Assembly (NCBI GenBank): GCA_964581465.1
Contig: CAZOOP010000059.1
Span: forward strand, 1-14,243
DNA: 14,243 nt
DNA from: WJMB01 sp964581465
Lineage (GTDB): Bacteria > RBG-13-66-14
Reading direction: 5' to 3'
The position numbers and the translations under genes were made by a program. The notes under the pieces were generated by a model. The model was not told the DNA's origin. It ran no database searches and saw nothing but the letters and a program-made list of their open reading frames with translations. Positions 1 through 6,140 of the stretch are shown here, piece by piece. Position 1 is the first letter of the stretch. Each line of letters begins with the position of its first letter.

Positions 1-801
1 GCAGTTGGTAATGGAGCTGCGTGACGTCTCTACGGGCATCCTGGGAATGTGAAAAGCCACGTACCTGCCACAAGCAGCTCACTCGATGTGCACACCTGAT
101 TGCCTGCTGACCGCAAGTCTCAGAACGTTATCCAGTAACACCATGATCCGTGACAGTTAAGTGATCCCTAAATATATTAGGGATCGTCTATCCTATCCGG
201 ACCTGATTGTGATTGTATACTGTTGATAATAGATGTGATACTCTTATAGTCCCTGTCACAAAACGGACAGTCGAAAAGTGGCAACGAACACGGGCCTGAT
301 CCTTAGAGAATCCTGATATCAGCGCTTTCAAAAGCTCTGACGGTAGATTGCCCCTGACTCCTAAATGTCATAATATCAAGTATTAAGGGAATGCTAAATG
401 TATATGTAAAAAACGCGAAGCATATCCGAATAGTGAATTAAGGCCAGGCAAGCTGCTCCCAATCAGCCTGACTTGGTCCGAACATGTTCCTTGATGCCAA
501 ATACTAAAAAAACCGTTTGGGGCTTTCACCCGTCCATTGAGCGAGGAACGCCGTTGTAAGCTTGTCATTTACGGCCTTATTCGCGCATAATGTCGTCACA
601 ATCCGGCAGTCGCTTTGCGGCGATAGCCATTGACCACGCCTGGTGCGTGTTAAGCCGGCGAAACGACTGTCCCGCCGGTTGGTCTCGTAGCTTCAACTAA
701 TGAAGGTCTGACTTGAAACAGGTTTTGGTCCGGTCTAGCCCTTTTCCCGGCCGTCTAACCCCTTATTCCTGCCGAAACCGTCATGAGACACCTGATCCCC
801 C
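1..801. other. AT-richer intergenic region, no convincing gene
   Basis: This stretch is visibly more AT-rich than the rest of the window, and its short reading frames lack GC-rich codon bias, ribosome sites or recognisable motifs. It holds a short palindrome (163-185), a sigma70-like pair TTGATA (223-228) and TATAGT (245-250) spaced 16 nt with no gene behind it, and a weak GC hairpin near 653-680. I recognise no RNA family. It may be noncoding spacer, a decayed gene, or the tail of a feature left of the window. Confidence 0.5.
163..185. repeat. Short inverted repeat (9-bp arms)
   Basis: Perfect arms GATCCCTAA (163-171) and TTAGGGATC (177-185) flank a 5-nt ATATA loop. No T-run follows on either strand, so it is not a typical terminator; it could be an operator or chance in AT-rich DNA. 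It lies about 40 nt upstream of a sigma70-like TTGATA/TATAGT pair. Confidence 0.4.
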
Positions 802-1314
802 ATGCCTAGACGGCTCTCCAGCCTCCTACTGCTCACGGCGCTGCTGCTAGCGTTTACGACCGCAGAAGCCGACGACAACCCCGGCCCGGCCTTCAGCGCC
901 CAGACCGGGCTGGCCACCTACGCCGTCAGCGAGTTCCCCGCCGCCTTCACCTGCTCGCTGGAGCTGGGCTACAAGACCTCCTCGCTGGCCTTCACCGCCG
1001 GCTACGGCCTGGAGCCCTTCGCCGAAGCGGGCGGCGCTCAAGGTCCGCGCCTCAACGTCTACTACTACACCAACCCCTACCACCCCTTCTCGATGCGCCT
1101 GGGCGGCGGGCTGGAGTACTTTTGGCGCCGGGCGCCCTTCAACGAGGACGGCGGCTACGCCGAGGATATCCTCGCGGCCCGCCTGGGTCTGCTGGCCGCC
1201 CTGCAGCTCTTCAACGGTTTGAGCCTGGGTGTCGACGCCGCCCTGCTGGCCCCGCTCAATCGCCAGGTCGGCCTGACCAGCCGGATCGGCTTCGCTATCG
1301 TCTATACCCTGTAA
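802..1314 (+). CDS. Exported small outer-membrane beta-barrel candidate
   Basis: A 170-residue protein of unassigned family. Residues 1-23 form a signal peptide: two Arg, a Leu/Ala-rich core, then an AEA-type cleavage site before DDNPG. The mature part is a run of alternating hydrophobic/polar segments rich in Gly, Tyr and Phe (for example around 50-70, 86-110 and 140-170), as in small 8-stranded outer-membrane barrels. It ends in a hydrophobic strand (FAIVYTL), though the last residue is Leu rather than Phe. ATG 802 is the first start after an upstream in-frame stop; an ATG at 783 is out of frame and closes at once. The ribosome site is weak. It is transcribed alone and converges on zapA with a shared terminator at 1502-1536. 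Barrel assignment is inferred from composition only. Confidence 0.75.
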   Translation: MPRRLSSLLLLTALLLAFTTAEADDNPGPAFSAQTGLATYAVSEFPAAFTCSLELGYKTSSLAFTAGYGLEPFAEAGGAQGPRLNVYYYTNPYHPFSMRLGGGLEYFWRRAPFNEDGGYAEDILAARLGLLAALQLFNGLSLGVDAALLAPLNRQVGLTSRIGFAIVYTL

Positions 1315-1501
1315 GGATCAGCCGGTATCAAGCAAGCCGGGCCGCGCAGATCGCTAGGTAGAATGCTACATAGATCGCAATGAAAAGACCGGTGATTGGC
1401 ACCAATCGGCTGAGGCTCTTCTGTGTTCGAGCGTGCCGAGTTCAACACCTGTTGAGAGCGGCCCGGCGAGAAACGCCGCTCCCGGAGGAAATATGAAAAG
1501 A
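1315..1501. other. Structured intergenic stretch downstream of zapA
   Basis: No gene is supported here. Several nested inverted repeats are visible: GATTGG/CCAATC (1394-1407), GCTCT..GTGTT paired with AACAC..AGAGC (about 1415-1458), and GAGCGGC/GCCGCTC (1456-1481). An 18-codon frame starts at 1493 behind GGAGG but runs through the terminator hairpin. In many proteobacteria the 6S RNA gene follows zapA, so a structured RNA is conceivable, but I cannot match the 6S bubble and the terminator separates this stretch from zapA. Confidence 0.3.
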
Positions 1502-1536
1502 AAGCAGGGATCCAGGGATCCCTGCTTGATCTTTTT
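1502..1536. terminator. Bidirectional intrinsic terminator
   Basis: Perfect 12-bp arms AAGCAGGGATCC (1502-1513) and GGATCCCTGCTT (1516-1527) are followed on the + strand by GATCTTTTT. On the minus strand the same stem runs into a T-rich TTTCTTTTC tract. It sits between the converging 802-1314 gene and zapA, so it can end both transcripts. Confidence 0.85.
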
Positions 1537-1628
1537 GACAATGTCCTAATCGGTTTTCGTGCCTCCGCGACCTGTCACAGTCGAAACCTTCAGCCTTGAA
1601 AGCGCAGGCACGTAGACCGGGTCATTAT

Positions 1629-1664
1629 CGGCTTACTCTACGGTTTAATCTACGGCTTACTCCT
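1629..1664. repeat. Three 12-bp tandem repeats at the zapA stop
   Basis: Units at 1629-1640, 1641-1652 and 1653-1664 follow the pattern CGG(C/T)TTA(C/A)TC(T/C)(A/T). The last unit contains the zapA stop codon. On the minus strand each unit supplies an in-frame TAA, giving three stops 12 nt apart. This looks like local slippage duplication of the gene's end. Confidence 0.6.
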
Positions 1665-2004
1665 CGCCGACCTCGGGTCCCAACTCGGTTTCCAGTTCTT
1701 CGAGAACCCGCTCAACGGTCAACCTTACTCGATCCAGATTGCGCTCGCGGTCCTCGGTGATGTTGAGCCACTCGACGGCGAACTCCAGCGCCGTCCAGAT
1801 GGCCAGCTTGACCGTGCTGGGCAGCTTGGAGCGCTCCTCGAGGGTCTTGATCCGGCCCTCGACCAGCTCGGCTGCGCGGCGCAGTCGCTCGGGATCGTCC
1901 ACCTTGAAGGTGAAGCTGTGGCCGTGCACCTCGACCGTCGTCGGCAGGGTCTCCTCGAACACGTTGGCGGCCTCCGGAGTGTCGCGTTTCCCTAACGCCG
2001 TCAT
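1657..2004 (-). CDS. zapA: ZapA-like cell division protein
   Basis: ZapA binds FtsZ in the cytoplasm and promotes Z-ring bundling. The 115-residue product shows the family layout: a short beta segment (VEVHGHSFTFKV, about 25-36), a DDPERLRRAAELVEGRI helix typical of the globular head, an Ala-rich helix (KLAIWTALEFAVEWL), and a charged C-terminal coiled-coil helix rich in Glu/Arg. The length fits the family (about 90-120). ATG 2004 gives the longest plausible product but has a poor ribosome site. An in-frame GTG at 1962 follows GGAGG by 8 nt and would give 101 residues starting just before the conserved strand; it may be the real start. The gene lies 40 nt downstream of tonB on the same strand, probably one transcript. 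Divergence from model ZapA is high, so the assignment rests on pattern and length. Confidence 0.72.
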   Translation of the reverse strand: MTALGKRDTPEAANVFEETLPTTVEVHGHSFTFKVDDPERLRRAAELVEGRIKTLEERSKLPSTVKLAIWTALEFAVEWLNITEDRERNLDRVRLTVERVLEELETELGPEVGEE

Positions 2005-2044
2005 TATAAACGTGTTCCGCTGCCTTGGCAAGCCCGGTGAATAC

Positions 2045-2686
2045 TCAGCGGGCGATGTCCAGGCGGAAGTCGACAACCAGGGCCACCTCGGCGTCGACGT
2101 GACGGCCGCCGCGCACCGCCGGTTCCCAACTGGTGGTCCAGGCCGATTCGACGGCGGCCCGGTCGACATCCTCGCGTCCACTGGAGGACAGTACACGCAC
2201 CCGCTGGACGGCGCCGTCGGCGGAGACGTAGATACCCAGGCGCACGCCGCCCTCCCAGCCGGCGTCACGGGCCGTTTGAGGATAGTCGGGACGTGGCAGG
2301 GCGCCGGCCAGTTGCGGCTCGACGTCCGGGGTGTCCACCAGGGGGGGATCGTCGGGATTGACGAAGGGCTCCCAGGGATTGGTCTCCTCGATGGGGGTGT
2401 ACTCGGTAATCGGCAGGTCGAACTCCTCGATGACGTCCTCGACGTCGCTGGGCACCGGAGCGGTGAGAACCACCCGCTGCGGCGGGCGCACCTCGGGGAT
2501 GCGCAGGGTGCGCTGCGGCGGCTTGTAGACCTCCAGGTTCTCTATCCGCTGGGGTTCACGCTGGAGCCGGAAGGGCCTGACCGGCGCGGCGTAATTGCCC
2601 AGGGCCAGCACCACCAACTGATGCACCAGCAGCGACGCCAGCAGCGCCAGGCGGATGGTTTTACCAAGACGGGCGCGCTGTTTCAT
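2045..2686 (-). CDS. tonB: TonB-family energy transducer
   Basis: TonB proteins couple the inner-membrane proton motive force (through ExbB/ExbD) to outer-membrane transporters. The 213-residue product has a short basic N-terminus, one membrane helix (about 11-30), and a Pro/Glu-rich periplasmic linker (about 33-128). The TonB C-terminal domain (about 131-210) shows the YPQTARDAGWEGGVRLGIYVSADG pattern in pieces (YPQTAR, GGVRLGIYV, DGAVQRVRVLSSSG) and a final DAEVALVVDFRL strand. The start is well placed: GGGAGG (2699-2694) is 7 nt before ATG. No exbB or exbD is in the window. It is transcribed away from the M23 gene and followed by zapA after 40 nt. It could instead act in another envelope system that uses a TonB-C domain. 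Confidence 0.88.
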   Translation of the reverse strand: MKQRARLGKTIRLALLASLLVHQLVVLALGNYAAPVRPFRLQREPQRIENLEVYKPPQRTLRIPEVRPPQRVVLTAPVPSDVEDVIEEFDLPITEYTPIEETNPWEPFVNPDDPPLVDTPDVEPQLAGALPRPDYPQTARDAGWEGGVRLGIYVSADGAVQRVRVLSSSGREDVDRAAVESAWTTSWEPAVRGGRHVDAEVALVVDFRLDIAR

Positions 2687-2765
2687 GCTCTATCCTCCCT
2701 CGACAGTACAGAGCCTCACCTCTATTACGAGGGAAAATTCCGTGCGGTTCCCCGTGCAGCCGCCC

Positions 2766-2794
2766 TTGACTATCGGTCCAGCGATGGATAGAAT
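2766..2794 (+). promoter_or_regulatory. Sigma70-type promoter for the M23 gene
   Basis: TTGACT (2766-2771) and TAGAAT (2789-2794) are separated by exactly 17 nt, a near-consensus vegetative promoter. It points at the M23 peptidase 80 nt downstream. The predicted start of transcription (about 2801) falls in the middle of the adjacent palindrome. Confidence 0.75.
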
Positions 2795-2809
2795 CGATAA
2801 CGTTATCGA
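2794..2809. promoter_or_regulatory. 16-bp perfect palindrome, likely repressor operator
   Basis: TCGATAACGTTATCGA reads identically on both strands. It begins at the last base of the -10 box and covers the predicted start site, a classical repression position. A central CG within AACGTT is typical of LacI/GalR-family operators, but the cognate regulator is unknown and the family match is inference. Confidence 0.6.
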
Positions 2810-2874
2810 CTGCTCCGCCGTCATCGTCCAAACCGCCAAATCATAACCGCATACGCAGCAGGAAAAGACGCTTC

Positions 2875-3804
2875 ATGCAGTCTGACCGCTTCACCATCAT
2901 CATCAACCGCGACCGCCTGCTGGGCACCTACAGGCGCGACTATTCGCGCCGTCAGGTCCGTAGATTGATCACCATCATCGCCCTGGTCCTCGTCGGCGGG
3001 GCGGTGATGCTCTTTTTCTACTCCGACAACGTCCGCAAGAATCTGGAGATATTTAGCCTGGGTCGCCGAGACACCACCCAGCAGGAACAGCTCGAAGCCG
3101 CCCACGACCGCATCGCCTCCATCTCCTCACGCCTCGACGATCTGCGCGAGGTAACCGATGTGGCCCGCCTGTTGCACACCATGCAACCGGTCAACACCAC
3201 CGAACGCGAGGGCGGCATCGGCGGCGCCGAACTGGGCGGCCGGATCGAGCGCTTCCCCAAAATCTCCAGCTCGCCCCTCGACGATCTGACCCAACGTTAC
3301 TACGAGCGCGCCCTGCGACTGGACGGATCGCTGAGCATCGAGAACCTCCTCGTTCAAGAGACCATCGAACGGGCTCGGCGCGAGGCCGACATCCGCGGCC
3401 GCACTCCCTCGATCAAACCCGTGGTGGGCCACATCATCAGCTTCATCGGCAATCGCATCCACCCCATCACCGGGTTGATCCACTTCCATCGCGGCATCGA
3501 CATCTCGGCCGCCTACGGCACACCGATAATGGCGCCGGCCGACGGCACCGTGGTTTTCGCCGGAACCCGCGGCGGATACGGCACAACCTGCTTCATCGAT
3601 CACGGCTACGGCTACCAGACCCGCTACGGACACTGCTCGCGCCTGAATGTCAAGGAGGGCGACGAGGTCCAACGCGGACAGGTCATTGCCCATATCGGCT
3701 CGACGGGGATGTCCACCGGCCCCCACCTGCACTACGAGGTCCTGGTCGAGGGCAGCGTGACCAACCCCCTGGCCTATATCTATCCGGAGTACGAGTACGA
3801 TTGA
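2875..3804 (+). CDS. Membrane-anchored M23 metallopeptidase (LytM/murein endopeptidase type)
   Basis: A 309-residue protein likely to cleave or regulate cleavage of peptidoglycan cross-links from the periplasmic face. A basic cytoplasmic N-terminus (1-30) leads into one membrane helix (about 31-49), then a short coiled coil (about 67-97), a linker, and a C-terminal M23 domain (about 183-303). All LytM zinc and catalytic positions appear intact: H205 and D209 in HFHRGIDIS, H253 in YGHCS, and H284/H286 in GPHLHYEV, so it should be active rather than an EnvC-like degenerate activator. AGGA lies about 11 nt before ATG 2875. It is monocistronic, with its own promoter and operator-like palindrome upstream and a strong terminator 20 nt after the stop. 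The exact bond cleaved cannot be told from sequence. Confidence 0.93.
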   Translation: MQSDRFTIIINRDRLLGTYRRDYSRRQVRRLITIIALVLVGGAVMLFFYSDNVRKNLEIFSLGRRDTTQQEQLEAAHDRIASISSRLDDLREVTDVARLLHTMQPVNTTEREGGIGGAELGGRIERFPKISSSPLDDLTQRYYERALRLDGSLSIENLLVQETIERARREADIRGRTPSIKPVVGHIISFIGNRIHPITGLIHFHRGIDISAAYGTPIMAPADGTVVFAGTRGGYGTTCFIDHGYGYQTRYGHCSRLNVKEGDEVQRGQVIAHIGSTGMSTGPHLHYEVLVEGSVTNPLAYIYPEYEYD

Positions 3805-3824
3805 TAGTCGAGACATGACGGTTG

Positions 3825-3866
3825 GATAATGAAAACGGCGGGAGCGCTCCCGCCGTTTTCATTATC
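3825..3866. terminator. Bidirectional terminator, 42-bp perfect palindrome
   Basis: Positions 3825-3845 and 3846-3866 are exact reverse complements. The stem has a GC core (CGGCGGGAGC) with AAAA/TTTT near its ends, so it acts as an intrinsic terminator on both strands. It lies 20 nt after the M23 stop and would also catch minus-strand transcripts leaving purS or the minus-strand sigma54-like promoter. Confidence 0.85.
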
Positions 3867-3920
3867 GCTAACAGCCATCCGCCGAGAGCCGTCGAGACCC
3901 CCACGAGCAGGCCCCGGGGT

Positions 3921-3936
3921 TGGCACGTTTCTTGCT
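3921..3936 (+). promoter_or_regulatory. Sigma54 (RpoN) promoter candidate, left arm
   Basis: TGGCACGTTTCTTGCT matches the -24/-12 consensus TGGCACG-N4-TTGC(A/T) at every conserved base; GG and GC are 12 nt apart. It fires to the right, with a predicted start near 3947, toward and antisense to purS. No bound activator or RpoN gene is seen in the window. Confidence 0.55.
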
Positions 3937-4007
3937 ATGCGTTCCCAGCGCGGCACCCGCTATGTACGGTGATCGGCACCGCTACTCACCTCGGCCCGGC
4001 ACGTCAA

Positions 4008-4024
4008 TGCAAGAAACGTGCCAA
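4008..4024 (-). promoter_or_regulatory. Sigma54 (RpoN) promoter candidate, right arm
   Basis: On the minus strand the right arm reads TTGGCACGTTTCTTGCA, again a full -24/-12 match. The predicted start is near 3997. A transcript would run to the palindromic terminator at 3866-3825, making an RNA of roughly 140-170 nt with no evident coding content. Confidence 0.55.
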
Positions 4025-4047
4025 CCCCGGGGCCTGCATCGCACCGG

Positions 4048-4566
4048 TTAGGACTCCCGGGCGTCCACGAGCTCGAAGGTCTCGCACTGGTGATTGGCCA
4101 GCAGTCCCGCCCGGCGGGCGCGGCAGTCGGCGATCTCCCGGGCGGCTGCGCGGGGCTCGGCGCAATCCAGGGTCAGGGTCCACAGGGTGGCGTACTCGAG
4201 CGTATCGATGGCTTCCAGGCCCAGGGTGCTGCGGCAGTAAACCAGGGCGTCGCGGCCGATGAAGTCGTCGCGTTTGCGGACCAGCACGCCGACGCGCCGC
4301 CCCGGAGAGTAGTTCTTCGCCGGCGGCGGTTCCAGCGCCGGGGGGGTGCGGTGCAGGTGTTTGGCTGGGTTGACGAAACGGCTGGTCTCGAGCAGCAGAC
4401 TATCGAGCAGCCCGGCGGTTTCGAAGTCGCCGCCGAAGCGCCAGTATTCCTCGCGCCGCAGCCCGACGAGTTCGTCGTGGCCCATCAGGTCACGCAGAGC
4501 CAGCTCGGCGCTGACGGCCACGGTGTCCGGCGTCTTGAGTCCGACCAAAAGATGCAGCTCGGCCAT
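4048..4566 (-). CDS. purS: Tandem two-domain PurS-like FGAM synthase subunit
   Basis: PurS is the small bridging subunit between PurQ and PurL in FGAM synthase (FGAR + ATP + Gln to FGAM). PurS is normally about 80-90 residues; this product has 172 and seems to hold two copies. Repeat 1 (about 3-70) starts with strand LHLLVGLK, has a helix, then ELVGLRREEYWRF, and ends near FVNPAKHL. Repeat 2 (about 91-168) starts VGVLVRKRD, has DALVYCRSTLGL, strand ATLWTLTLD, a helix, and ends LLANHQCETFELV, which resembles the PurS ending LLxNPxxExYxV. A Pro-rich linker (74-84) joins them. ATG 4566 overlaps the purQ stop by one base (TGATG) with GGAG 5 nt upstream, implying translational coupling. Assignment rests on pattern plus the purQ context; repeat 1 is the more divergent. 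Confidence 0.72.
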   Translation of the reverse strand: MAELHLLVGLKTPDTVAVSAELALRDLMGHDELVGLRREEYWRFGGDFETAGLLDSLLLETSRFVNPAKHLHRTPPALEPPPAKNYSPGRRVGVLVRKRDDFIGRDALVYCRSTLGLEAIDTLEYATLWTLTLDCAEPRAAAREIADCRARRAGLLANHQCETFELVDARES

Positions 4567-5372
4567 CAGTTCTCCACCCCCAGGTAGTCGGCCAGCGAAA
4601 GGAAGATCATTCGACCCGGACCCGCCGTGTTCATCTCGGTTCGGGTGGACACGTCCCGGCGTCGCCCGCCCCAATCACCCGGCAGGTAGGCCGGCAGTTG
4701 CCAGAGCCAGGCGGCGCGTTCCGGGTGGGGCATCAGCGCCAGGACGTTGCCCGCCGGGTTGCGCAGGCCGGCCAGGTCGGCCAGGGCGCCGTTGGGGTTG
4801 TATGGGTAGCCTGGCTCGTCGCCTCCCTCCGGGTTCACGTAACGCAGCACGCCCTGTCCGGTGTTCAGGGCTCGTTCTAGGGTCAGCGGGTCCCGGGTGG
4901 TGAAGCGGCCCTCGGCGTGGGCCAGGGGCAGCGGCCAGACCTCACCCTCGGTGAAGCGGGTGGTGAACAGGCAGCCGCCGGGATCGTGGACCTTGACGTG
5001 GCACCAGCGGCAGAGGTAGCCGTGCTCGTTGGCGTCCAGGGCCATCTCGATGGGGTGACCCGCGGTCAAGCCGGGAACCAGGCCGCTCTCGAGTAGCACC
5101 TGGGCGCCGTTGCAGATTCCCAGCACGGGCTTTCCGGCGTCGGCGGCGGCGGCGAGCTCGTCGAGCACCGCCTCCTTGGCGGCGATGGCTCCGGCGCGGA
5201 CCCGGTCCTCGAAGCTGAAGCCGCCGGCGATCAGAAAGGCGTTGGCGGCGCGCAGACGTTCGGGCTGATTCCAGCGCACGATCTCGGCGTCGAGGCCGAC
5301 GGACCAGCAGGCCCGGGCGCTTTCGTACTCGCAGTTGGTGCCGGGAAAGGCCAGCACGGCGACGGTGGGCAT
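4566..5372 (-). CDS. purQ: FGAM synthase glutaminase subunit PurQ
   Basis: The class I glutamine amidotransferase subunit hydrolyses Gln and passes ammonia to PurL in step four of purine synthesis, in the cytoplasm. The 268-residue product has the N-terminal VAVLAFPGTNCE motif, a GGFSFEDRVRAGAIAA stretch, the nucleophile elbow GICNGAQ (Cys87), and the H216/E218 dyad in MPHPERA. It is longer than usual (about 225-235), mainly because of an extra segment after the dyad (about 221-255) before the closing LADYLG helix. AGGAG sits 7 nt before ATG. A TTGACA box lies about 55 nt upstream, so it may have its own promoter separate from purL. It overlaps purS by one base. Confidence 0.95.
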   Translation of the reverse strand: MPTVAVLAFPGTNCEYESARACWSVGLDAEIVRWNQPERLRAANAFLIAGGFSFEDRVRAGAIAAKEAVLDELAAAADAGKPVLGICNGAQVLLESGLVPGLTAGHPIEMALDANEHGYLCRWCHVKVHDPGGCLFTTRFTEGEVWPLPLAHAEGRFTTRDPLTLERALNTGQGVLRYVNPEGGDEPGYPYNPNGALADLAGLRNPAGNVLALMPHPERAAWLWQLPAYLPGDWGGRRRDVSTRTEMNTAGPGRMIFLSLADYLGVEN

Positions 5373-5403
5373 CGGTCTACTCCTGTTGCGGCGACGGATG
5401 GTC

Positions 5404-5432
5404 GAGATGGATTCGGCTCAAGCCCCTGTCAA
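5404..5432 (-). promoter_or_regulatory. Possible purQ promoter
   Basis: A perfect -35 box TTGACA is at 5432-5427. Seventeen nt on, the -10 position holds only CATCTC, a poor match. The location 32-60 nt before purQ makes a promoter plausible, perhaps activator-aided, but the weak -10 keeps this uncertain. Confidence 0.3.
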
Positions 5433-5500
5433 CGGGGGGGCTGTGGCGACGGACCAGCTCCCCGCCACCCACTGGGGGATGCTCTTGGTGCTGAGGCTGT

Positions 5501-5540
5501 TCCTCTCCCCCCGCTGGGGGGGGCTAGGGTGGGGGACTCC
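5501..5540. repeat. G/C-run hairpin, REP-like intergenic element
   Basis: CCCCCC (5507-5512) pairs with GGGGGG (5516-5521) around GCT, followed by GGCTAGGGTGGGGGAC. On the minus strand this reads as a CACCCTAGCC run plus a CCCC/GGGG hairpin, similar in style to short palindromic repeats scattered between genes in many genomes. The remaining sequence between 5373 and 5669 shows no gene. The hairpin could also weakly terminate the upstream split-barrel gene. Confidence 0.4.
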
Positions 5541-5669
5541 GGGGATAAACTCGGCAATCCTCAGCAGTACACCACGCAGATTCCTAAAGCCTTCATGGCG
5601 TTGCGCCGGCCGGTCAGCTCCCGATCCAGCCCCATAAGAATGAACCTTACCCCGGCGGGATTCCGCGCT

Positions 5670-6140
5670 TCAGTACTCCCCCTCCTCTGCGCCCGTCTCC
5701 TCGCGTCCGCTGATCGCCTCGGGCTCGATGATGATCAGCAGCGTGTTGGCCACTTCGCCCTCGGTCAAGGGTCCGTGCTCGTCCCCGGGCTGGTAGGCGT
5801 CAAGGAAGGCCTGGAGCAGGGGCAGCTTCTCGGCGGTCTCGCGGATCAGCCGCGCCCGGCCCTCGATGATCACGCTGCGCCAGGGCAGGTAGCAGCCGCC
5901 TCGCCCGTGGGGTTCGAGGGGCGCCAGGGCCGAGCCTACGCCGAAACAGACCCGCTCGTCGGCGGCGAGGTGCTCGAGCTTGCGTCCGGTCAGGGCGGTG
6001 TGGATCAGCACCCGGCCGCCTTGCCAGTGATAGTTGACGGGGATCACGTAGGGGCGGGGTCCACCCAGGGCCAGCCAGCCGACCTCGCCGGCGGCCAGGA
6101 CCTTCTCGCACCAGGCGCGGTCGCGATCGATCAGGCTCAC
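5670..6140 (-). CDS. FMN-binding split-barrel protein (pyridoxamine phosphate oxidase/NimA-like)
   Basis: A 156-residue protein of the PNPOx-like split-barrel superfamily, which binds FMN or a related flavin; the NimA branch is linked to nitro-compound reduction. The family signature is clear: GWLALGGPRPYVIPVNYHW (about 20-38), GRVLIHTALTGRKLEHLAAD and VCFGV, then a PWRSVIIEGRARLI strand pair and a final LLIIIEPEAISGR strand. GTG 6140 is chosen as start because it overlaps the preceding stop as GTGA; an in-frame ATG at 6164 would add 8 residues but has no ribosome site. The overlap implies coupling to the upstream propeller gene, an odd partner. Substrate is unknown; a housekeeping PdxH role is unlikely given the short length. 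Confidence 0.85.
   Translation of the reverse strand: MSLIDRDRAWCEKVLAAGEVGWLALGGPRPYVIPVNYHWQGGRVLIHTALTGRKLEHLAADERVCFGVGSALAPLEPHGRGGCYLPWRSVIIEGRARLIRETAEKLPLLQAFLDAYQPGDEHGPLTEGEVANTLLIIIEPEAISGREETGAEEGEY

Larger units (their letters stand above)
3907..4037. repeat. 29-bp perfect inverted repeat with 73-bp centre
   Basis: Arms 3907-3935 and 4009-4037 are exact reverse complements. Each contains CCCCGGGG followed by a sigma54-like promoter directed at the centre. Outside the arms CGA/TCG would extend the match with a one-base bulge. No target-site duplication is visible and the centre has no gene, so a transposon remnant is less likely than a regulatory or genome-repeat element. It sits between two gene ends: terminator 3825-3866 on the left, purS stop 4048 on the right. 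Confidence 0.85.

Noticed and set aside
383..568. 61-codon minus-strand frame in the left AT-rich region
   Set aside because: No ribosome site, no codon bias like its neighbours, no recognisable motif; likely random.
1493..1549. 18-codon frame behind a good GGAGG
   Set aside because: It runs straight through the bidirectional terminator hairpin and has no downstream gene to attenuate; the GGAGG is probably part of a GC hairpin.
3907..4037. Miniature transposon (MITE) reading of the 29-bp inverted repeat
   Set aside because: No target-site duplication is visible next to the arms. Not excluded, since copies elsewhere in the genome cannot be checked here.
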